From Alphaproteobacteria bacterium (lineage in GTDB: Bacteria; Pseudomonadota; Alphaproteobacteria; JAEULC01), in assembly GCA_023150455.1 (NCBI GenBank), contig JAKLKW010000006.1, positions 1 to 64,000 of the forward strand: a stretch of 64,000 nt of DNA, written 5' to 3'. The notes under the pieces are model-generated. The model was not told the origin of the DNA, ran no database searches, and was given only the letters and a program-made list of their open reading frames with translations. This document shows, piece by piece, positions 33,827 through 43,549 of the stretch (the stretch's first letter is position 1; every line of letters starts with the position of its first letter). A program made the translations under genes and the position numbers.

Positions 33827-35089
33827 TCAACCGCCGCGCCGTACCGCCACGTAGCTCTTGATCGCGGCGCTGTCGCGGCGCCAGCGCACGTCGGACATCG
33901 ACTCCCCGACCAGCAGGTCCGGGTCCAGCATCGGCTTGCCGAAGACGAATCCCTGGCCGTAGGGAATGCCGCATTCGCGCAGGAACGCGACGCTGTCCGG
34001 GTCCTCGACCTGCTCGGCGATGGCGGTCACACCCAGCTGCTTGCACAGGCTGGCCATTGCCATGACGAACACCTTGCCGCGCTCGTTGCGGCGCGATTCG
34101 CGGATGAACGTGCCGTCGATCTTCACGAAGTCGATGTCGATGTGGCGCAATTGCTCGAACGCCGCGCCGCGCGCGCCGAAATCGTCGAGCGTCACCTTGA
34201 AGCCCTGGATGCGCAGGTTCTGCACGAAGTCGTTGGCCGCGCGCAGGTTGCGGATCGCCCCGCTGTCGGTGATCTCGATGATGACGAGGCGGTTCAGCAT
34301 CTTGCGGAAATTGAGCACGACGTCGAGCCGCTTGGCGAAGTTCGGGGTTTCGATCGAGGTGCCCGAAACGTTGACGGCAACGGTGCAGGGCCTGCCCTTC
34401 TCGGCCACTTCCAGCAGCCGCCGCACCGTCATTTCGCACATCGCCAAGTCCATTTCCGCGATCAGCCCGTTGCGCTCGGCGATCTGGATGAACTTGAAGG
34501 TCGACATGTCCAGCGTCGGGCGCATGCGCAGCAGGGCTTCCATGTGATGGATGCCGCGGGACTCCAGCGACACGACGGGCTGGAAGGCGATCTCGAAGTC
34601 GCGCTCGGTGATCACCGTGCGGACCGTTGCGATGGTGTCGTCGGAATCCGCGGCGGCCGGTTCGACAGCGTCCGCGCTCTTCGCCGCTGCGGACGCCATC
34701 CGGGCGCGTCGCACGGCGACCAGGCAGCGGCCGTTGAGCTTGGGCATCACGAAGCCGGTCATCTCGACCCGGACCGGCAGGCGCGTCGTCGCCTGGAACG
34801 CGGCGCGCACGTTCTCGAAGCGGCGGCCCGACTCCAACGCGGTCACGACCATATCCGCGACGTTCGCCCGGTCCTCCACGACGAACAGGTCGGCGAAGGT
34901 GACGCCGGCCAGCTCCTGCATTTCGCGCCCGGTCAGGAACTGCGTCGCGCCGAGCGCGAGCCGCACGGCGCCGGCCTGGTCGAGCTCGACCAGCATGTCG
35001 TTGCCGCAGAACGCGAAGGCGACAAATCGGTCGCGCTCGGCGCGCAGCTGGGCCTCGGTTGCTGAGATGGTGCTCACACCCTGAACCAT
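33827..35089 (-). CDS. EAL domain protein with degenerate loop 6
   Basis: A 420-residue protein: a PAS-like sensor region (about 25-130), a linker with an Ala-rich stretch, and an EAL domain (about 155-405). Catalytic-type residues present are E184 (MEALLRMR), N of VNVSG, the first glutamate of EITDS, the two D of LDDFG, K of VKIDG, E of AIAEQVED and Q of GQGFVFG. Two changes stand out: the second glutamate of ELTE is D, and loop 6, normally DDFGTGYSSL, reads DDFGARGAAFEQL. Both are linked to weak or absent c-di-GMP phosphodiesterase activity in studied EAL proteins. It may be a c-di-GMP receptor or a low-activity enzyme. It lies 71 bp downstream of purD. Confidence 0.88.
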   Translation of the reverse strand: MVQGVSTISATEAQLRAERDRFVAFAFCGNDMLVELDQAGAVRLALGATQFLTGREMQELAGVTFADLFVVEDRANVADMVVTALESGRRFENVRAAFQATTRLPVRVEMTGFVMPKLNGRCLVAVRRARMASAAAKSADAVEPAAADSDDTIATVRTVITERDFEIAFQPVVSLESRGIHHMEALLRMRPTLDMSTFKFIQIAERNGLIAEMDLAMCEMTVRRLLEVAEKGRPCTVAVNVSGTSIETPNFAKRLDVVLNFRKMLNRLVIIEITDSGAIRNLRAANDFVQNLRIQGFKVTLDDFGARGAAFEQLRHIDIDFVKIDGTFIRESRRNERGKVFVMAMASLCKQLGVTAIAEQVEDPDSVAFLRECGIPYGQGFVFGKPMLDPDLLVGESMSDVRWRRDSAAIKSYVAVRRGG

Positions 35090-35160
35090 TCCAGACGCAA
35101 CAGTTGCTATGCCAGTTTGGACCCAAAGCCTTAAGGAAGCTTTGATATCAAGCAGTTAGC

Positions 35161-36438
35161 TCAGCCGCGTCGCAGCGCCCGCCAGCCGATGTCCCGGCGG
35201 CAAAATCCGTCTGGAAAATCAATGAGATCGACAGCGCGATAGGCGAGCGCCTGAGCCTCCGCCACGGTGGCGGACCGCGCGGTGACATTGAGGACGCGGC
35301 CGCCGGCGGCAACCAAACGGCCCTGCGAGTCGTTCTTAGTACCGGCGTGGAACACGGTGACACCGGGCAGGGCCTCGGCCCGTTCGATGCCCCGGATCGG
35401 GCCTCCGGCGACCGGCTTCTCCGGATAGCCCTTGGCGGCGATCACGACGCTCAGCGCCGCGTCGTCGTGCCAGCGCAGGTCGAAGGAATTGAGCTCGCCG
35501 TCGCAGGCCGCCAGCAGGGCCGGCACGATGTCGGACTTGAGCCGCAGCATCATCACCTGGCACTCCGGGTCGCCGAAGCGCACGTTGAACTCGATCAGCT
35601 TGGGGCCGTCGCGGCAGATCATGAGCTCGGTGAACAGCACGCCCTTGTAGGGCCGGCCCTCGGCGGCCATGGCCGCGACCGTCGGGCGCACGATGCGGTT
35701 GAGCGTCGCCTCGGCCATGGCCTCGGTCATCGCCGGCACCGGCGAATAGCAGCCCATGCCGCCGGTGTTCGGCCCGGTGTCGCCGTCGCCCACGGCCTTG
35801 TGGTCCTGCACGGTCACCAGCGGCAGCGCGTGCGCGCCATCGACCAGGGCGAAGTAGCTGGCGATCTCGCCCTCGAGGAACTCCTCGACCACGACCGAGC
35901 TGCCCGACTGGCCGAAGCGGCCGCCCAGCAGCGCATCGCGGATCGCCTGCTGCGCCTCGCCGACCGCGCGCGCGACGGTGACGCCCTTGCCGGCTGCCAA
36001 GCCGTCGGCCTTGACCACGATCGGCGCGCCCTTGGCGGCGACGTAGTCGCAGGCCGCCTCGGCGTCGGTGAAGCGGCGATAGGCCGCGGTCGGGATGCCG
36101 TGCCGCGCGCAGAGATCCTTGGTGAAGCCCTTCGATCCTTCGAGCACCGCGGCGGCCGCGCGCGGCCCGAAGGTCTTGATGCCGGCGTCCTCGGCCTTGT
36201 CGACCAGGCCCGCGACCAGCGGCTGCTCCGGCCCGACCACGAGCAGGTCGATCGCCCGGTCGCGCGCGAAGGCGACGATCTTGTCCAGCTCCATGGCCGC
36301 GATCGGCACCAGCTCGGCCAGCTTGGCGATGCCCGGGTTGCCCGGCGCGCAATAGAGCTTGTCGCACAGCGGCGACGCCGCGATCGCCCAGCACAGGGCG
36401 TGTTCGCGTCCGCCCGATCCGACCACCAGGATGCGCAA
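35161..36438 (-). CDS. purD: Phosphoribosylamine-glycine ligase
   Basis: A 425-residue PurD (GAR synthetase, ATP-grasp) of de novo purine synthesis. ILVVGSGGREHAL opens the protein, followed by VGPEQPLVAGL, GPNTGGMGCYSPVP and LIEFNVRFGDPECQ. I choose the TTG at 36438 as start: it places the first residue at MRILVVGSGG as in the family and has an AGGGGG ribosome site just upstream, whereas the ATG at 36519 would add 27 unrelated residues and run into the divergent xseA start. The gap to xseA is 62 bp. Confidence 0.94.
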   Translation of the reverse strand: MRILVVGSGGREHALCWAIAASPLCDKLYCAPGNPGIAKLAELVPIAAMELDKIVAFARDRAIDLLVVGPEQPLVAGLVDKAEDAGIKTFGPRAAAAVLEGSKGFTKDLCARHGIPTAAYRRFTDAEAACDYVAAKGAPIVVKADGLAAGKGVTVARAVGEAQQAIRDALLGGRFGQSGSSVVVEEFLEGEIASYFALVDGAHALPLVTVQDHKAVGDGDTGPNTGGMGCYSPVPAMTEAMAEATLNRIVRPTVAAMAAEGRPYKGVLFTELMICRDGPKLIEFNVRFGDPECQVMMLRLKSDIVPALLAACDGELNSFDLRWHDDAALSVVIAAKGYPEKPVAGGPIRGIERAEALPGVTVFHAGTKNDSQGRLVAAGGRVLNVTARSATVAEAQALAYRAVDLIDFPDGFCRRDIGWRALRRG

Positions 36439-36500
36439 TGCTGCCGTCCCCCTAGCGAAGGTTTCGCCCGCCTCCGCTCCCCCTGTATCATGACCGCACC

Positions 36501-38006
36501 ATGGCGGTGCAACCCTCATCCGGTCCCGTCGCGGCGACGCAGCCCGGGTCCAACCTGCCCGAGTATTCGGTCGGCGAGCTGTCGCGCGCGCTGAAGCGCA
36601 CGGTCGAGGACCAGTTCGGCCGCGTGCGCGTGCGCGGCGAGGTATCCGGCTGCAAGCTCCACAGCTCCGGCCATTGCTACCTGAACCTCAAGGACCAGGA
36701 CGCGGTGCTGGCGGCCGTGTGCTGGCGCGGCACCGTCGGCCGCCTGGCGCTGCGGCCCGAAGACGGCATGGAGGTGATCTGCACCGGCCGCATCACCACG
36801 TTCGCGCCGCAGTCCAAGTACCAGCTCGTCATCGACGCGATCGAGCTGGCCGGCGAGGGCGCGCTGCTGAAGCTCCTGGAGGACCGGCGCAAGAAGCTGG
36901 CGGCGGAAGGCCTGTTCGATGCCGAGCGCAAGCGGAAGCTGCCCTATCTTCCGGCCGTGATCGGCGTGATCACCTCGCCGACCGGCGCCGTGATCCGCGA
37001 CATCCTGCACCGGCTGGACGACCGCTTCCCGCGCCATGTCCTCATCTGGCCCGTGCCGGTGCAGGGCGAGGGCGCGGCCGAGAAGATCGCCGCCGCGATC
37101 GCCGGCTTCAACCGCATAGAGCCCGGCGGGGCGGTGCCGCGGCCGGACGTGCTGATCGTGGCGCGCGGCGGCGGCAGCCTGGAGGATCTCTGGGCCTTCA
37201 ACGAGGAAGTCGTGGTGCGCGCCGCCGCCGCCAGCACCATCCCGCTCATCTCGGCGGTCGGGCACGAGACCGACACGACCCTGATCGACTTCGCCTCGGA
37301 CCGCCGCGCGCCCACGCCCACTGCCGCCGCCGAGATGGCGGTCCCGGTGCGCGCCGAGCTCTTGGAACGGCTGATGGCGCTCGAGCAGCGCCTGGTCGGC
37401 TGCGCGCGGCGCCAGGTGACGGACCGCCAGGTGCGCCTTGCCGACCTGGCGCGCGCTTTGCCGCGACCGCGCCAGGCGATCGAGGAGAGCGCGCAGCGCC
37501 TGGATGCCTGGGCCGAACGCCTGGCCAATGCCGCCCGCGTGCTGGTCGCCGACCGGTCGCGCCGCGTCGCGCATGCCGCGGCCGCGGTGCCGCGGCCCGA
37601 GGCGACGCTCATGACGGCGCGGCGCATCGCCGCCACCGCCTTCGCCCGCCTGCGGCCGGAGCTGGTCGCCCGCCGCATCGAGGACGGCCGGTCCCGCACC
37701 GGCGATGCCGCGGGAAGGCTCCTCGCCGCCGCCCGGCGCGCCGTGACGCAGGCGCGCCAACGCGCCGAGGCGCTCGGCGGCCTGCTCGACAGCTATTCCT
37801 ACGAACGCGTGCTCGAGCGCGGCTTCGTGCTGGTGCGCGACGCCAAGGGCGCCCCGGTCACCGCCGCGGCCGAGGCCAAGCCCGGCGCGCGCCTGTCGCT
37901 GCGCTTCCACGACGGCGATGTCGCCGCCCAGGTGACCGGCGAAGGCGCCGTGCCGCGGCCCGGGCGCAAGACGCCGCCGAACGGGCGCCAAGGGTCGCTA
38001 TTGTGA
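36501..38006 (+). CDS. xseA: Exodeoxyribonuclease VII large subunit
   Basis: A 501-residue XseA. The OB-fold N-terminal domain (EYSVGELSRALKRTVEDQFGRVRVRGEVSG to about residue 120) binds single-stranded DNA. The catalytic domain contains PAVIGVITSPTGAVIRDILHRL, ARGGGSLEDLWAFNEE and AVGHETDTTLIDFASDRRAPTPTAAAE. It is followed by a long coiled-coil region and a final strand segment near FDGDV-type residues. With XseB it degrades single-stranded DNA into oligonucleotides. No xseB lies next to it. Its stop overlaps the GTG start of the next gene. Confidence 0.94.
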   Translation: MAVQPSSGPVAATQPGSNLPEYSVGELSRALKRTVEDQFGRVRVRGEVSGCKLHSSGHCYLNLKDQDAVLAAVCWRGTVGRLALRPEDGMEVICTGRITTFAPQSKYQLVIDAIELAGEGALLKLLEDRRKKLAAEGLFDAERKRKLPYLPAVIGVITSPTGAVIRDILHRLDDRFPRHVLIWPVPVQGEGAAEKIAAAIAGFNRIEPGGAVPRPDVLIVARGGGSLEDLWAFNEEVVVRAAAASTIPLISAVGHETDTTLIDFASDRRAPTPTAAAEMAVPVRAELLERLMALEQRLVGCARRQVTDRQVRLADLARALPRPRQAIEESAQRLDAWAERLANAARVLVADRSRRVAHAAAAVPRPEATLMTARRIAATAFARLRPELVARRIEDGRSRTGDAAGRLLAAARRAVTQARQRAEALGGLLDSYSYERVLERGFVLVRDAKGAPVTAAAEAKPGARLSLRFHDGDVAAQVTGEGAVPRPGRKTPPNGRQGSLL

Positions 38007-38827
38007 AAATCGGACCCGCGCTCCTTCTTCTCGTCTCGTTTTTCCTTTCGCATGCCGCTCACGCCAACACCCTCGAGATCACCGGGCAGGCGGTGCAGGG
38101 CGGCCTCGTCGTGGGGCGCGTCGATCCCGGCAGCACCGTCGCGGTCGACGGCAAGCCCGTGCGCGTGTCGCCGGACGGCGTCTTCCTGGTCGGGTTCGGG
38201 CGCGAGGCGGCGAAGGCGGCGTTGGAGATCGTCTATACCGACGGCAAGCGCGCGCGGCAGGACATCGCGGTGGCGCCGCGCCGGTTCGACGTCCAGCGCA
38301 TCGACGGCCTGCCCGAGAGAATGGTCACGCCGCCGCCGGAAGCGCTGGAGCGCATCAAGCGCGAGAACGAGGAGGTCGCGGCGGTGCGCCGGCGCGACGA
38401 TGCGCGCACCGACTTCCTCAAGCACTTCCAGTGGCCGGTGACCGGCCGGATTTCCGGCGTCTACGGCAGCCAGCGCATCCTCAACGGCCAGCCGCGCGCC
38501 CCGCATTACGGCGTCGACATCGCCTCGCCGGTCGGCACGCCGATCCGCGCGCCGGCGGACGGCGTCGTGACGCTGGCGGCCGACCTCTATTTCACCGGCT
38601 GGACCGTGATCCTGGACCACGGCCACGGCCTCAGCTCGGTCTTCATGCACATGAACGCAATCGCGGCCGAGGTCGGCCAGCGCCTGAAGCAAGGCGACGT
38701 CCTCGGGCAGCTCGGCGCGTCCGGACGCGTGACCGGTCCGCACCTGCACTGGGGCATGAACTGGTTCACGACGCGGCTCGACCCGGTGCTGCTGGTGCCG
38801 CCGATGCCGCCCTTGCCCGCAGAGTAG
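38003..38827 (+). CDS. M23 family metallopeptidase (LytM domain), exported
   Basis: A 274-residue secreted protein. A signal peptide (KIGPALLLLVSFFLSHAAHA) covers residues 2-21. After an N-terminal beta-rich region and a short coiled coil (EALERIKRENEEVAAVRRR), the LytM domain holds zinc ligands H168 and D172 in HYGVDIASP and H247/H249 in HLHW. It probably trims peptidoglycan cross-links in the periplasm, or regulates amidases if inactive, though the zinc site looks intact. The start is GTG 38003, overlapping the xseA stop. Confidence 0.9.
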   Translation: MKIGPALLLLVSFFLSHAAHANTLEITGQAVQGGLVVGRVDPGSTVAVDGKPVRVSPDGVFLVGFGREAAKAALEIVYTDGKRARQDIAVAPRRFDVQRIDGLPERMVTPPPEALERIKRENEEVAAVRRRDDARTDFLKHFQWPVTGRISGVYGSQRILNGQPRAPHYGVDIASPVGTPIRAPADGVVTLAADLYFTGWTVILDHGHGLSSVFMHMNAIAAEVGQRLKQGDVLGQLGASGRVTGPHLHWGMNWFTTRLDPVLLVPPMPPLPAE

Positions 38828-38850
38828 CTTGCCGCCGGCGGAGTAGGGCC

Positions 38851-41253
38851 TCAGCCCGTGCCCGACGCGGCGTCGGAAGCGGCCGGCGCGCCGTCGCCGT
38901 TCCGGGGGGCCGCGCCGGGCAGCCGGCATGTCACGGTCGTGCCGGCACCACGCGCCGAGTGCAGCTGCACCTGGCCGCCATGCAGCTCGATCAGGCTCTT
39001 CACCAGCGCCAGGCCCAGCCCGGCGCCGGCCTGGCGGCCCTGGCCGGCGCCGCGTTCGAACTTCTCGAACACGCGGTCCTGGTCCTCGACCGGGATGCCG
39101 ATGCCGGTGTCGACGACGCTGAGCGTCAGCCCCTCGGCGTCCGCGCGCGCCGACAGCGTGATCCGCCCGCCCGGCGGCGTGAACTTGATGGCGTTGCTGA
39201 CCAGGTTGAACAGCGCCTGCTTCAGGCGGCGCTCGTCGCCGGAGATGGTGCCGAGCGGCTCGGGGCAGTCCACGGCGATCGTCAGGTCGCGCTCGCGTCC
39301 GCGCTCGCGGGTCAATTGCAGCACCGAGTTCAGCAGGGCCTGCACGTCGACCTGCCCGAGCTCGAGCTCCATGTAGCCCGCCTCGATCGTCGCCAGGTCC
39401 AGGATGTCGTTGATCAGCGTCCTCAAGCCGTGCGACGAGGCCAGGATGCTGCGGGTGTATTCCTTCTGCCGGTCGTTCAGCGGGCCGAAGAACTCGTTCG
39501 CCAGGATCTCGGTGAAGCCGATGATGGCATTGAGCGGCGTGCGCAGCTCGTAGGACACGTTGGCGATGAACTCGGTCTTCAGGCGGTCGGCCGCCTCGAG
39601 CGCCATGTTGCGCTCGCGCAAGGCGCGCTCGACGCGGAACCGGTCGGTCACGTCGAGATACGTCAGCAGCGCCGCGCCGTCGGGCAGCGGCGTCAGCGCG
39701 TAGTCGATCACTTTCTGGTCGGTGCGCTCGATACGGCCGGCGCGCGGCTCGGGCTCGGTGATGCGTGCGATGATCTGCGCCCGCCGCCGCGGCCAGTCGG
39801 CGACGTCGGCGAACAGGCCGCGCGTCTTCTCGACGATGTCGGAAATGTGCGGCCCGTCCGCCAGGTCGTCCGGCGTCAGGTTCCACATGCGGGCGAATTC
39901 GGGATTGCTCAGGCGCAAGCGCCCGTCGCCGCCGAACACGGCCACGCCTTCGTGCAGGTTGTTCAGCGTCTCGCGCTGCACCTCGGTCAGCGTGTTGTAC
40001 GAGCGCTCGAGCGCCATGCGGTCGGTGACGTCCTCGAACAGGAACATCAGTCCGCCCAGCGGGTGCGGCGCAACCAGCGTGCGCAGCGTCGTGTCGTCGG
40101 GCAGGTGCATCAGGTCGTCGCGCGGCTCGACCAGGGACGTGAACAGCGCGATGGTCTCGGCCTTGAAGGCGCGGAAATCGACGTACTCCGGCAGGCGGCG
40201 CTTCTCGCGCATCGCCTCCAGCACTTCGCTGATGAGCGGCTTGGTCATCAGCCACGCCGCTTCCAGCCGCCACAGCCGCGCGAAGGACTGGTTGAAGAAG
40301 ATCAGGCGCGTGTCGCGGCCATAGATGGCGATGGCCGAGGCCAGGCTTTCCAGCACCTCGGCATGGGCGCCGAGATGGCGGGCGAGCGTCGCCTGCACCT
40401 CCTCCAGCTCGGTCACGTCCCGGGCGAAGCCGACCAGCTCCTGCCCGACCGGCTGCTCGGTGATCTCGAGCAGGTGGCGCGCGCCGCCGATCACGACGTG
40501 GCGCCGGTCGGCCGCCGGCTTCTGCGTGCTCGCCGCGCGCTCGGCGATGAGGCGGCCGTCCTGTCCGCCCGGCACCAGCTCGCGCTGGTCGGCAACCACG
40601 TCGTCGGGCGCGCCGTCCGTCGCCGCGGCATAGGCGGCGTTGCACCACATCAACGCCAGGTCGGCGTCGCGCCGCCAGACCGGGAGCGGCAGCGCGTCGA
40701 GCGTCGCCTGCAGCTGCTCGCGCTCGCCGACCGCCGCGGCGATCGCCTCGCGCAACTGGGCGGCCACGGCGGCGTCGACGCTGCGATCGATCATCCACAC
40801 GACATCGGCGGCCGGCGCGCCGTCGGGCCCGGTCACGCGCCGTCCGAACGCGCGCAGGCTCGCCCCGTTCGCGCTGGTGACCGCGCGCGAGAAGGCCGCG
40901 CCGACCGCGCGCAGCCGCTGGACCGCGGCGTCGAAGGGCTCGCGCTCCTGCTCGCTCAGTGCTGCCAGCAGCTGCTCGAACCCGGCTTCCGCGGGCAGAT
41001 CCAGCGCGCGCAGCAGCACCGGGGACAGGAATTCGCCGCCGTCGGGAATGGTCCAGGCGACATAACCGTCGCTGGCGCCGTCGAGCACCGCCGCCAGGCG
41101 CCCGGCGAGGCGTGCTTGCCTGAGTGCCTCGCCGGCGCGCTGGTCGGCTTCTTCCGTCAATACCTGGTTTCGTCGGAACAACCGCCAAGCCAGGGGAATC
41201 ATGATGGCGCCGGCCGCCGCCGCGCCCAGCGCTACGCCTGCAATCGTGAACAT
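38851..41253 (-). CDS. divL: DivL-like PAS sensor kinase with tyrosine in the H-box
   Basis: An 800-residue membrane-anchored kinase-like protein. One N-terminal membrane helix (about 4-24) is followed by several PAS regions (about 50-530), a DHp helix, and a HATPase domain with N-box NLVSNAIKF, G1 DTGIGIP and G2 GAGLGLALVKSL. The DHp box reads FIANVSYELRTPLNAIIGF: Y568 stands where the phospho-acceptor histidine belongs. The same replacement is known in Caulobacter DivL, an atypical kinase that controls CckA and asymmetric division. I therefore call this DivL-like. The start at ATG 41253 places the membrane helix at the very N-terminus. It is convergent with the M23 peptidase gene. Confidence 0.85.
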   Translation of the reverse strand: MFTIAGVALGAAAAGAIMIPLAWRLFRRNQVLTEEADQRAGEALRQARLAGRLAAVLDGASDGYVAWTIPDGGEFLSPVLLRALDLPAEAGFEQLLAALSEQEREPFDAAVQRLRAVGAAFSRAVTSANGASLRAFGRRVTGPDGAPAADVVWMIDRSVDAAVAAQLREAIAAAVGEREQLQATLDALPLPVWRRDADLALMWCNAAYAAATDGAPDDVVADQRELVPGGQDGRLIAERAASTQKPAADRRHVVIGGARHLLEITEQPVGQELVGFARDVTELEEVQATLARHLGAHAEVLESLASAIAIYGRDTRLIFFNQSFARLWRLEAAWLMTKPLISEVLEAMREKRRLPEYVDFRAFKAETIALFTSLVEPRDDLMHLPDDTTLRTLVAPHPLGGLMFLFEDVTDRMALERSYNTLTEVQRETLNNLHEGVAVFGGDGRLRLSNPEFARMWNLTPDDLADGPHISDIVEKTRGLFADVADWPRRRAQIIARITEPEPRAGRIERTDQKVIDYALTPLPDGAALLTYLDVTDRFRVERALRERNMALEAADRLKTEFIANVSYELRTPLNAIIGFTEILANEFFGPLNDRQKEYTRSILASSHGLRTLINDILDLATIEAGYMELELGQVDVQALLNSVLQLTRERGRERDLTIAVDCPEPLGTISGDERRLKQALFNLVSNAIKFTPPGGRITLSARADAEGLTLSVVDTGIGIPVEDQDRVFEKFERGAGQGRQAGAGLGLALVKSLIELHGGQVQLHSARGAGTTVTCRLPGAAPRNGDGAPAASDAASGTG

Positions 41254-41458
41254 GAACGTTGCGTCTGATTCTCCCCTGACAGGCCCGGCCCGTTCCGTGG
41301 ACCGACCTGCCGCGCGCCCGAGCCGGCGCACTCCAAGCCCGGCCCGCAGCCAGCCTTTCGGTTCAGCGCCCTTTCAGTTCAGGGCCAGGGGTTTGCCGAA
41401 AATTGTCGGCATCCCTTCATTGCTGGAGAGGCGGGCCGCTTGCGCGGGGAGTGTACGA

Positions 41459-41476
41459 GTGGCCGAAGGCGGCCAC
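41459..41476 (-). terminator. Hairpin just after ureG
   Basis: GTGGCCG and CGGCCAC form a 7-bp stem around a 4-nt loop, 8 bp beyond the ureG stop on the coding strand. It has no clear T run, so a Rho-independent terminator is only a possibility. Confidence 0.35.
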
Positions 41477-41484
41477 AAGCAAAG

Positions 41485-42144
41485 TCAGCCGGGGGCGCGC
41501 GCGGGCAAGCCGCCTTTTTCCGCCAGGAACGCCGCGATCTCGGCGACGCCCGTGCCGGCGCGGATGTTGGTGAAGATGAAGGGGCGCGGGCCGCGCATCC
41601 GGCGCGCGTCGCGGTCCATCACCTCCAGGCTGGCGCCCACCATCGGCGCCAGGTCGATCTTGTTGATCACCAGCAGGTCCGATCGGGTTATGCCCGGTCC
41701 CCCTTTGCGCGGGATCTTGTCGCCGGCCGCGACGTCGATCACGTAGATCGTCAGGTCCGCGAGCTCGGGACTGAAGGTCGCCGCCAGGTTGTCGCCACCC
41801 GATTCGATGAAGGCGATCTCGGCCGAGGGAAACCGCTCGACCATGCGTTCGACCGCCGCCAGGTTGATCGACGCGTCCTCGCGGATGGCGGTGTGCGGGC
41901 AGCCGCCGGTTTCCACGCCCTCGATGCGCTCCGGCGCCAGCGCGCCCGAGCGCGTCAGGAACTGCGCATCCTCCTTGGTGTAGATGTCGTTGGTCACGAC
42001 CACGATCTCGTAGCGGTCGCGCATGTGCTTGCACAGCGCGTCGACCAGCGCCGTCTTGCCCGATCCCACGGGCCCGCCGACGCCGACGCGCAAGGGGCCG
42101 CGCGTCGGACGGACGGTGGCACGGGACGCGGCGGTCGCGGTCAT
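41485..42144 (-). CDS. ureG: Urease accessory GTPase UreG
   Basis: A 219-residue SIMIBI-class GTPase that drives nickel insertion into urease together with UreF, UreD and UreE. The P-loop is [31 protein letters not shown], the metal-binding [17 protein letters not shown] and the G4 motif NKID follow. It is the last gene of the urease operon, and its ATG overlaps the ureF stop (ATGA). The hairpin at 41459-41476 lies just after it. Confidence 0.96.
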   Translation of the reverse strand: MTATAASRATVRPTRGPLRVGVGGPVGSGKTALVDALCKHMRDRYEIVVVTNDIYTKEDAQFLTRSGALAPERIEGVETGGCPHTAIREDASINLAAVERMVERFPSAEIAFIESGGDNLAATFSPELADLTIYVIDVAAGDKIPRKGGPGITRSDLLVINKIDLAPMVGASLEVMDRDARRMRGPRPFIFTNIRAGTGVAEIAAFLAEKGGLPARAPG

Positions 42145-42848
42145 GAGCGGAACAGCCTCGTGTACTGGGTTTCGTGCCGCATCGAGCACCAGTCGACGAC
42201 CGGCGCGGCGGCGCCGAGATCGTCCGGGTCGATGGCGAGCGCCGATGATACGGTCGCCTGCACCGCCGGTTCCAGCGCCGCCAGCACGGCCAGCCCGTCG
42301 CTCTGACCGAGCGGCACCAGCCGCACCGCGGCGCTGACCAGGTTGGCGGCGAAGGCCTGCGTGAAGGCGGCCAGCGCCGGTACCAGCGGCATGCCGTGCG
42401 CGGCGGCGGCGAGCGCCACGCCGACCGGCAGGCTCGGCGCGATCGCGCGCGTCGCCATCGCGCCGGTCCAGCCGGAGAGACGCAGCGAGGGCCACGCGCG
42501 CGCGACGGCGGCGAGGAAGGCCGCGCCCTGCGCGTGCGATTCCAGCGCCAGCTCCGCCGTGCCGCGCAGGGCCGAGGCGAGCTCGGCGATGTCCAGCAGG
42601 GCATCGACGTCGTTCGCGTCCGCCGCCCGCCAGGTCAGCGCGAAAAGCTGGGTGTCGCTGCGGCCGGCGCCGTGACGCAGGATGCCATCGATCCAGGCAA
42701 GGGCCTGGTCGCGGTCGGCGACCAGGCCGGCTTCGACCGCGTACTCGAGCCCATGCGAGTAGCTGAACCCGCCGGTGGGAAACGCGGGCGACAGCCACGC
42801 CATCAGCCGATAGAGCGCGGCGGGGGCGAGGTGGCCGGCGAACGTCAC
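42141..42848 (-). CDS. ureF: Urease accessory protein UreF
   Basis: A 235-residue all-helical UreF. The N-terminal [25 protein letters not shown] is diagnostic, and the protein ends near the family pattern [11 protein letters not shown]. UreF links UreD to UreG in the urease activation complex. The start is GTG 42848, with a GGAGG ribosome site six bases upstream; an upstream in-frame ATG at 42974 lies in the inverted-repeat element and adds unrelated residues. It overlaps ureG by four bases. Confidence 0.94.
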   Translation of the reverse strand: MTFAGHLAPAALYRLMAWLSPAFPTGGFSYSHGLEYAVEAGLVADRDQALAWIDGILRHGAGRSDTQLFALTWRAADANDVDALLDIAELASALRGTAELALESHAQGAAFLAAVARAWPSLRLSGWTGAMATRAIAPSLPVGVALAAAAHGMPLVPALAAFTQAFAANLVSAAVRLVPLGQSDGLAVLAALEPAVQATVSSALAIDPDDLGAAAPVVDWCSMRHETQYTRLFRS

Positions 42849-42899
42849 GACGCACCTCCGGGCACAGCCGCGTATTCTCCTTCTCCCACCTTGTTTGCC

Positions 42900-42978
42900 C
42901 TTCGTGTCCTTCCTCCGACCTTCGTGCTCTTCGTGCAACTCCGGAAAAGCGGACCACGAAGGCACGAAGGACACGAAG
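42900..42978. repeat. Intergenic inverted repeat with tandem 8-bp units (ACGAAGG type)
   Basis: The right arm (42955-42978) is three tandem units: CACGAAGG, CACGAAGG, ACACGAAG. The left arm (42900-42935) carries the reverse-complement units CTTCGTGT, CCTTCGTG and CTCTTCGTG with a short interruption. The loop is about 19 bp. The element lies in the 195-bp gap between ureE and ureF, the only sizeable gap in the urease operon, so it probably moved in after the operon formed. Confidence 0.78.
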
Positions 42979-43043
42979 TCAAGAAGAAGAGGAAGTGCAG
43001 GCGGCCTTTGGCCGCGACAATGCCCTCTCCTGTTGGAAGCATG

Positions 43044-43549
43044 TCAATCATGCTGGTGATCATGTTCGTGCTGGTGATGGCCGTGCCCTGGATTCCTATT
43101 TCCCGGATGCGACGCACCGTGCGCGTAGGCACCGCCCTCCGGGCGGAAGGGCGCGCGGATATGCGTGCAAACCGCGCCCAGCCCGCGGGCCATGGCCTCG
43201 ATTACGTGGTCCGGACGGATGCGCAGCGCCGATCCATGGATTTCCGTCGGCAGGTGCCGGTTGCCGAGATGCCAGGCGACGCGCGCCAGCGCCCTGGGCG
43301 AATCGCATTTGATCTCCAGCAGCTCCTCCTCGGCCGCGCGCACGGCGAGGAAGCCGCCGCGCTCGAGCTTCAGCCCGTCGCCGTCCTCCAGGCGCTCGGC
43401 ATGCTCGAGGTCGAGCAGCAGGTCCTCGCCCTGGTCGGTCTTCAGGCGGATCCGCCGGCGGAAGCGGTCGTCGAACGCGAGCGTGATGCTGCCGGCGGCT
43501 TCTTCCGTCGGCCACCCGCCCGCGGCGACGCGTTCCAGCGCCCGCAGCA

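Noticed and set aside
36439..36519. ATG at 36519 as the purD start
   Set aside because: It adds 27 residues not found in the family and overlaps the divergent xseA start; TTG 36438 has a good ribosome site.
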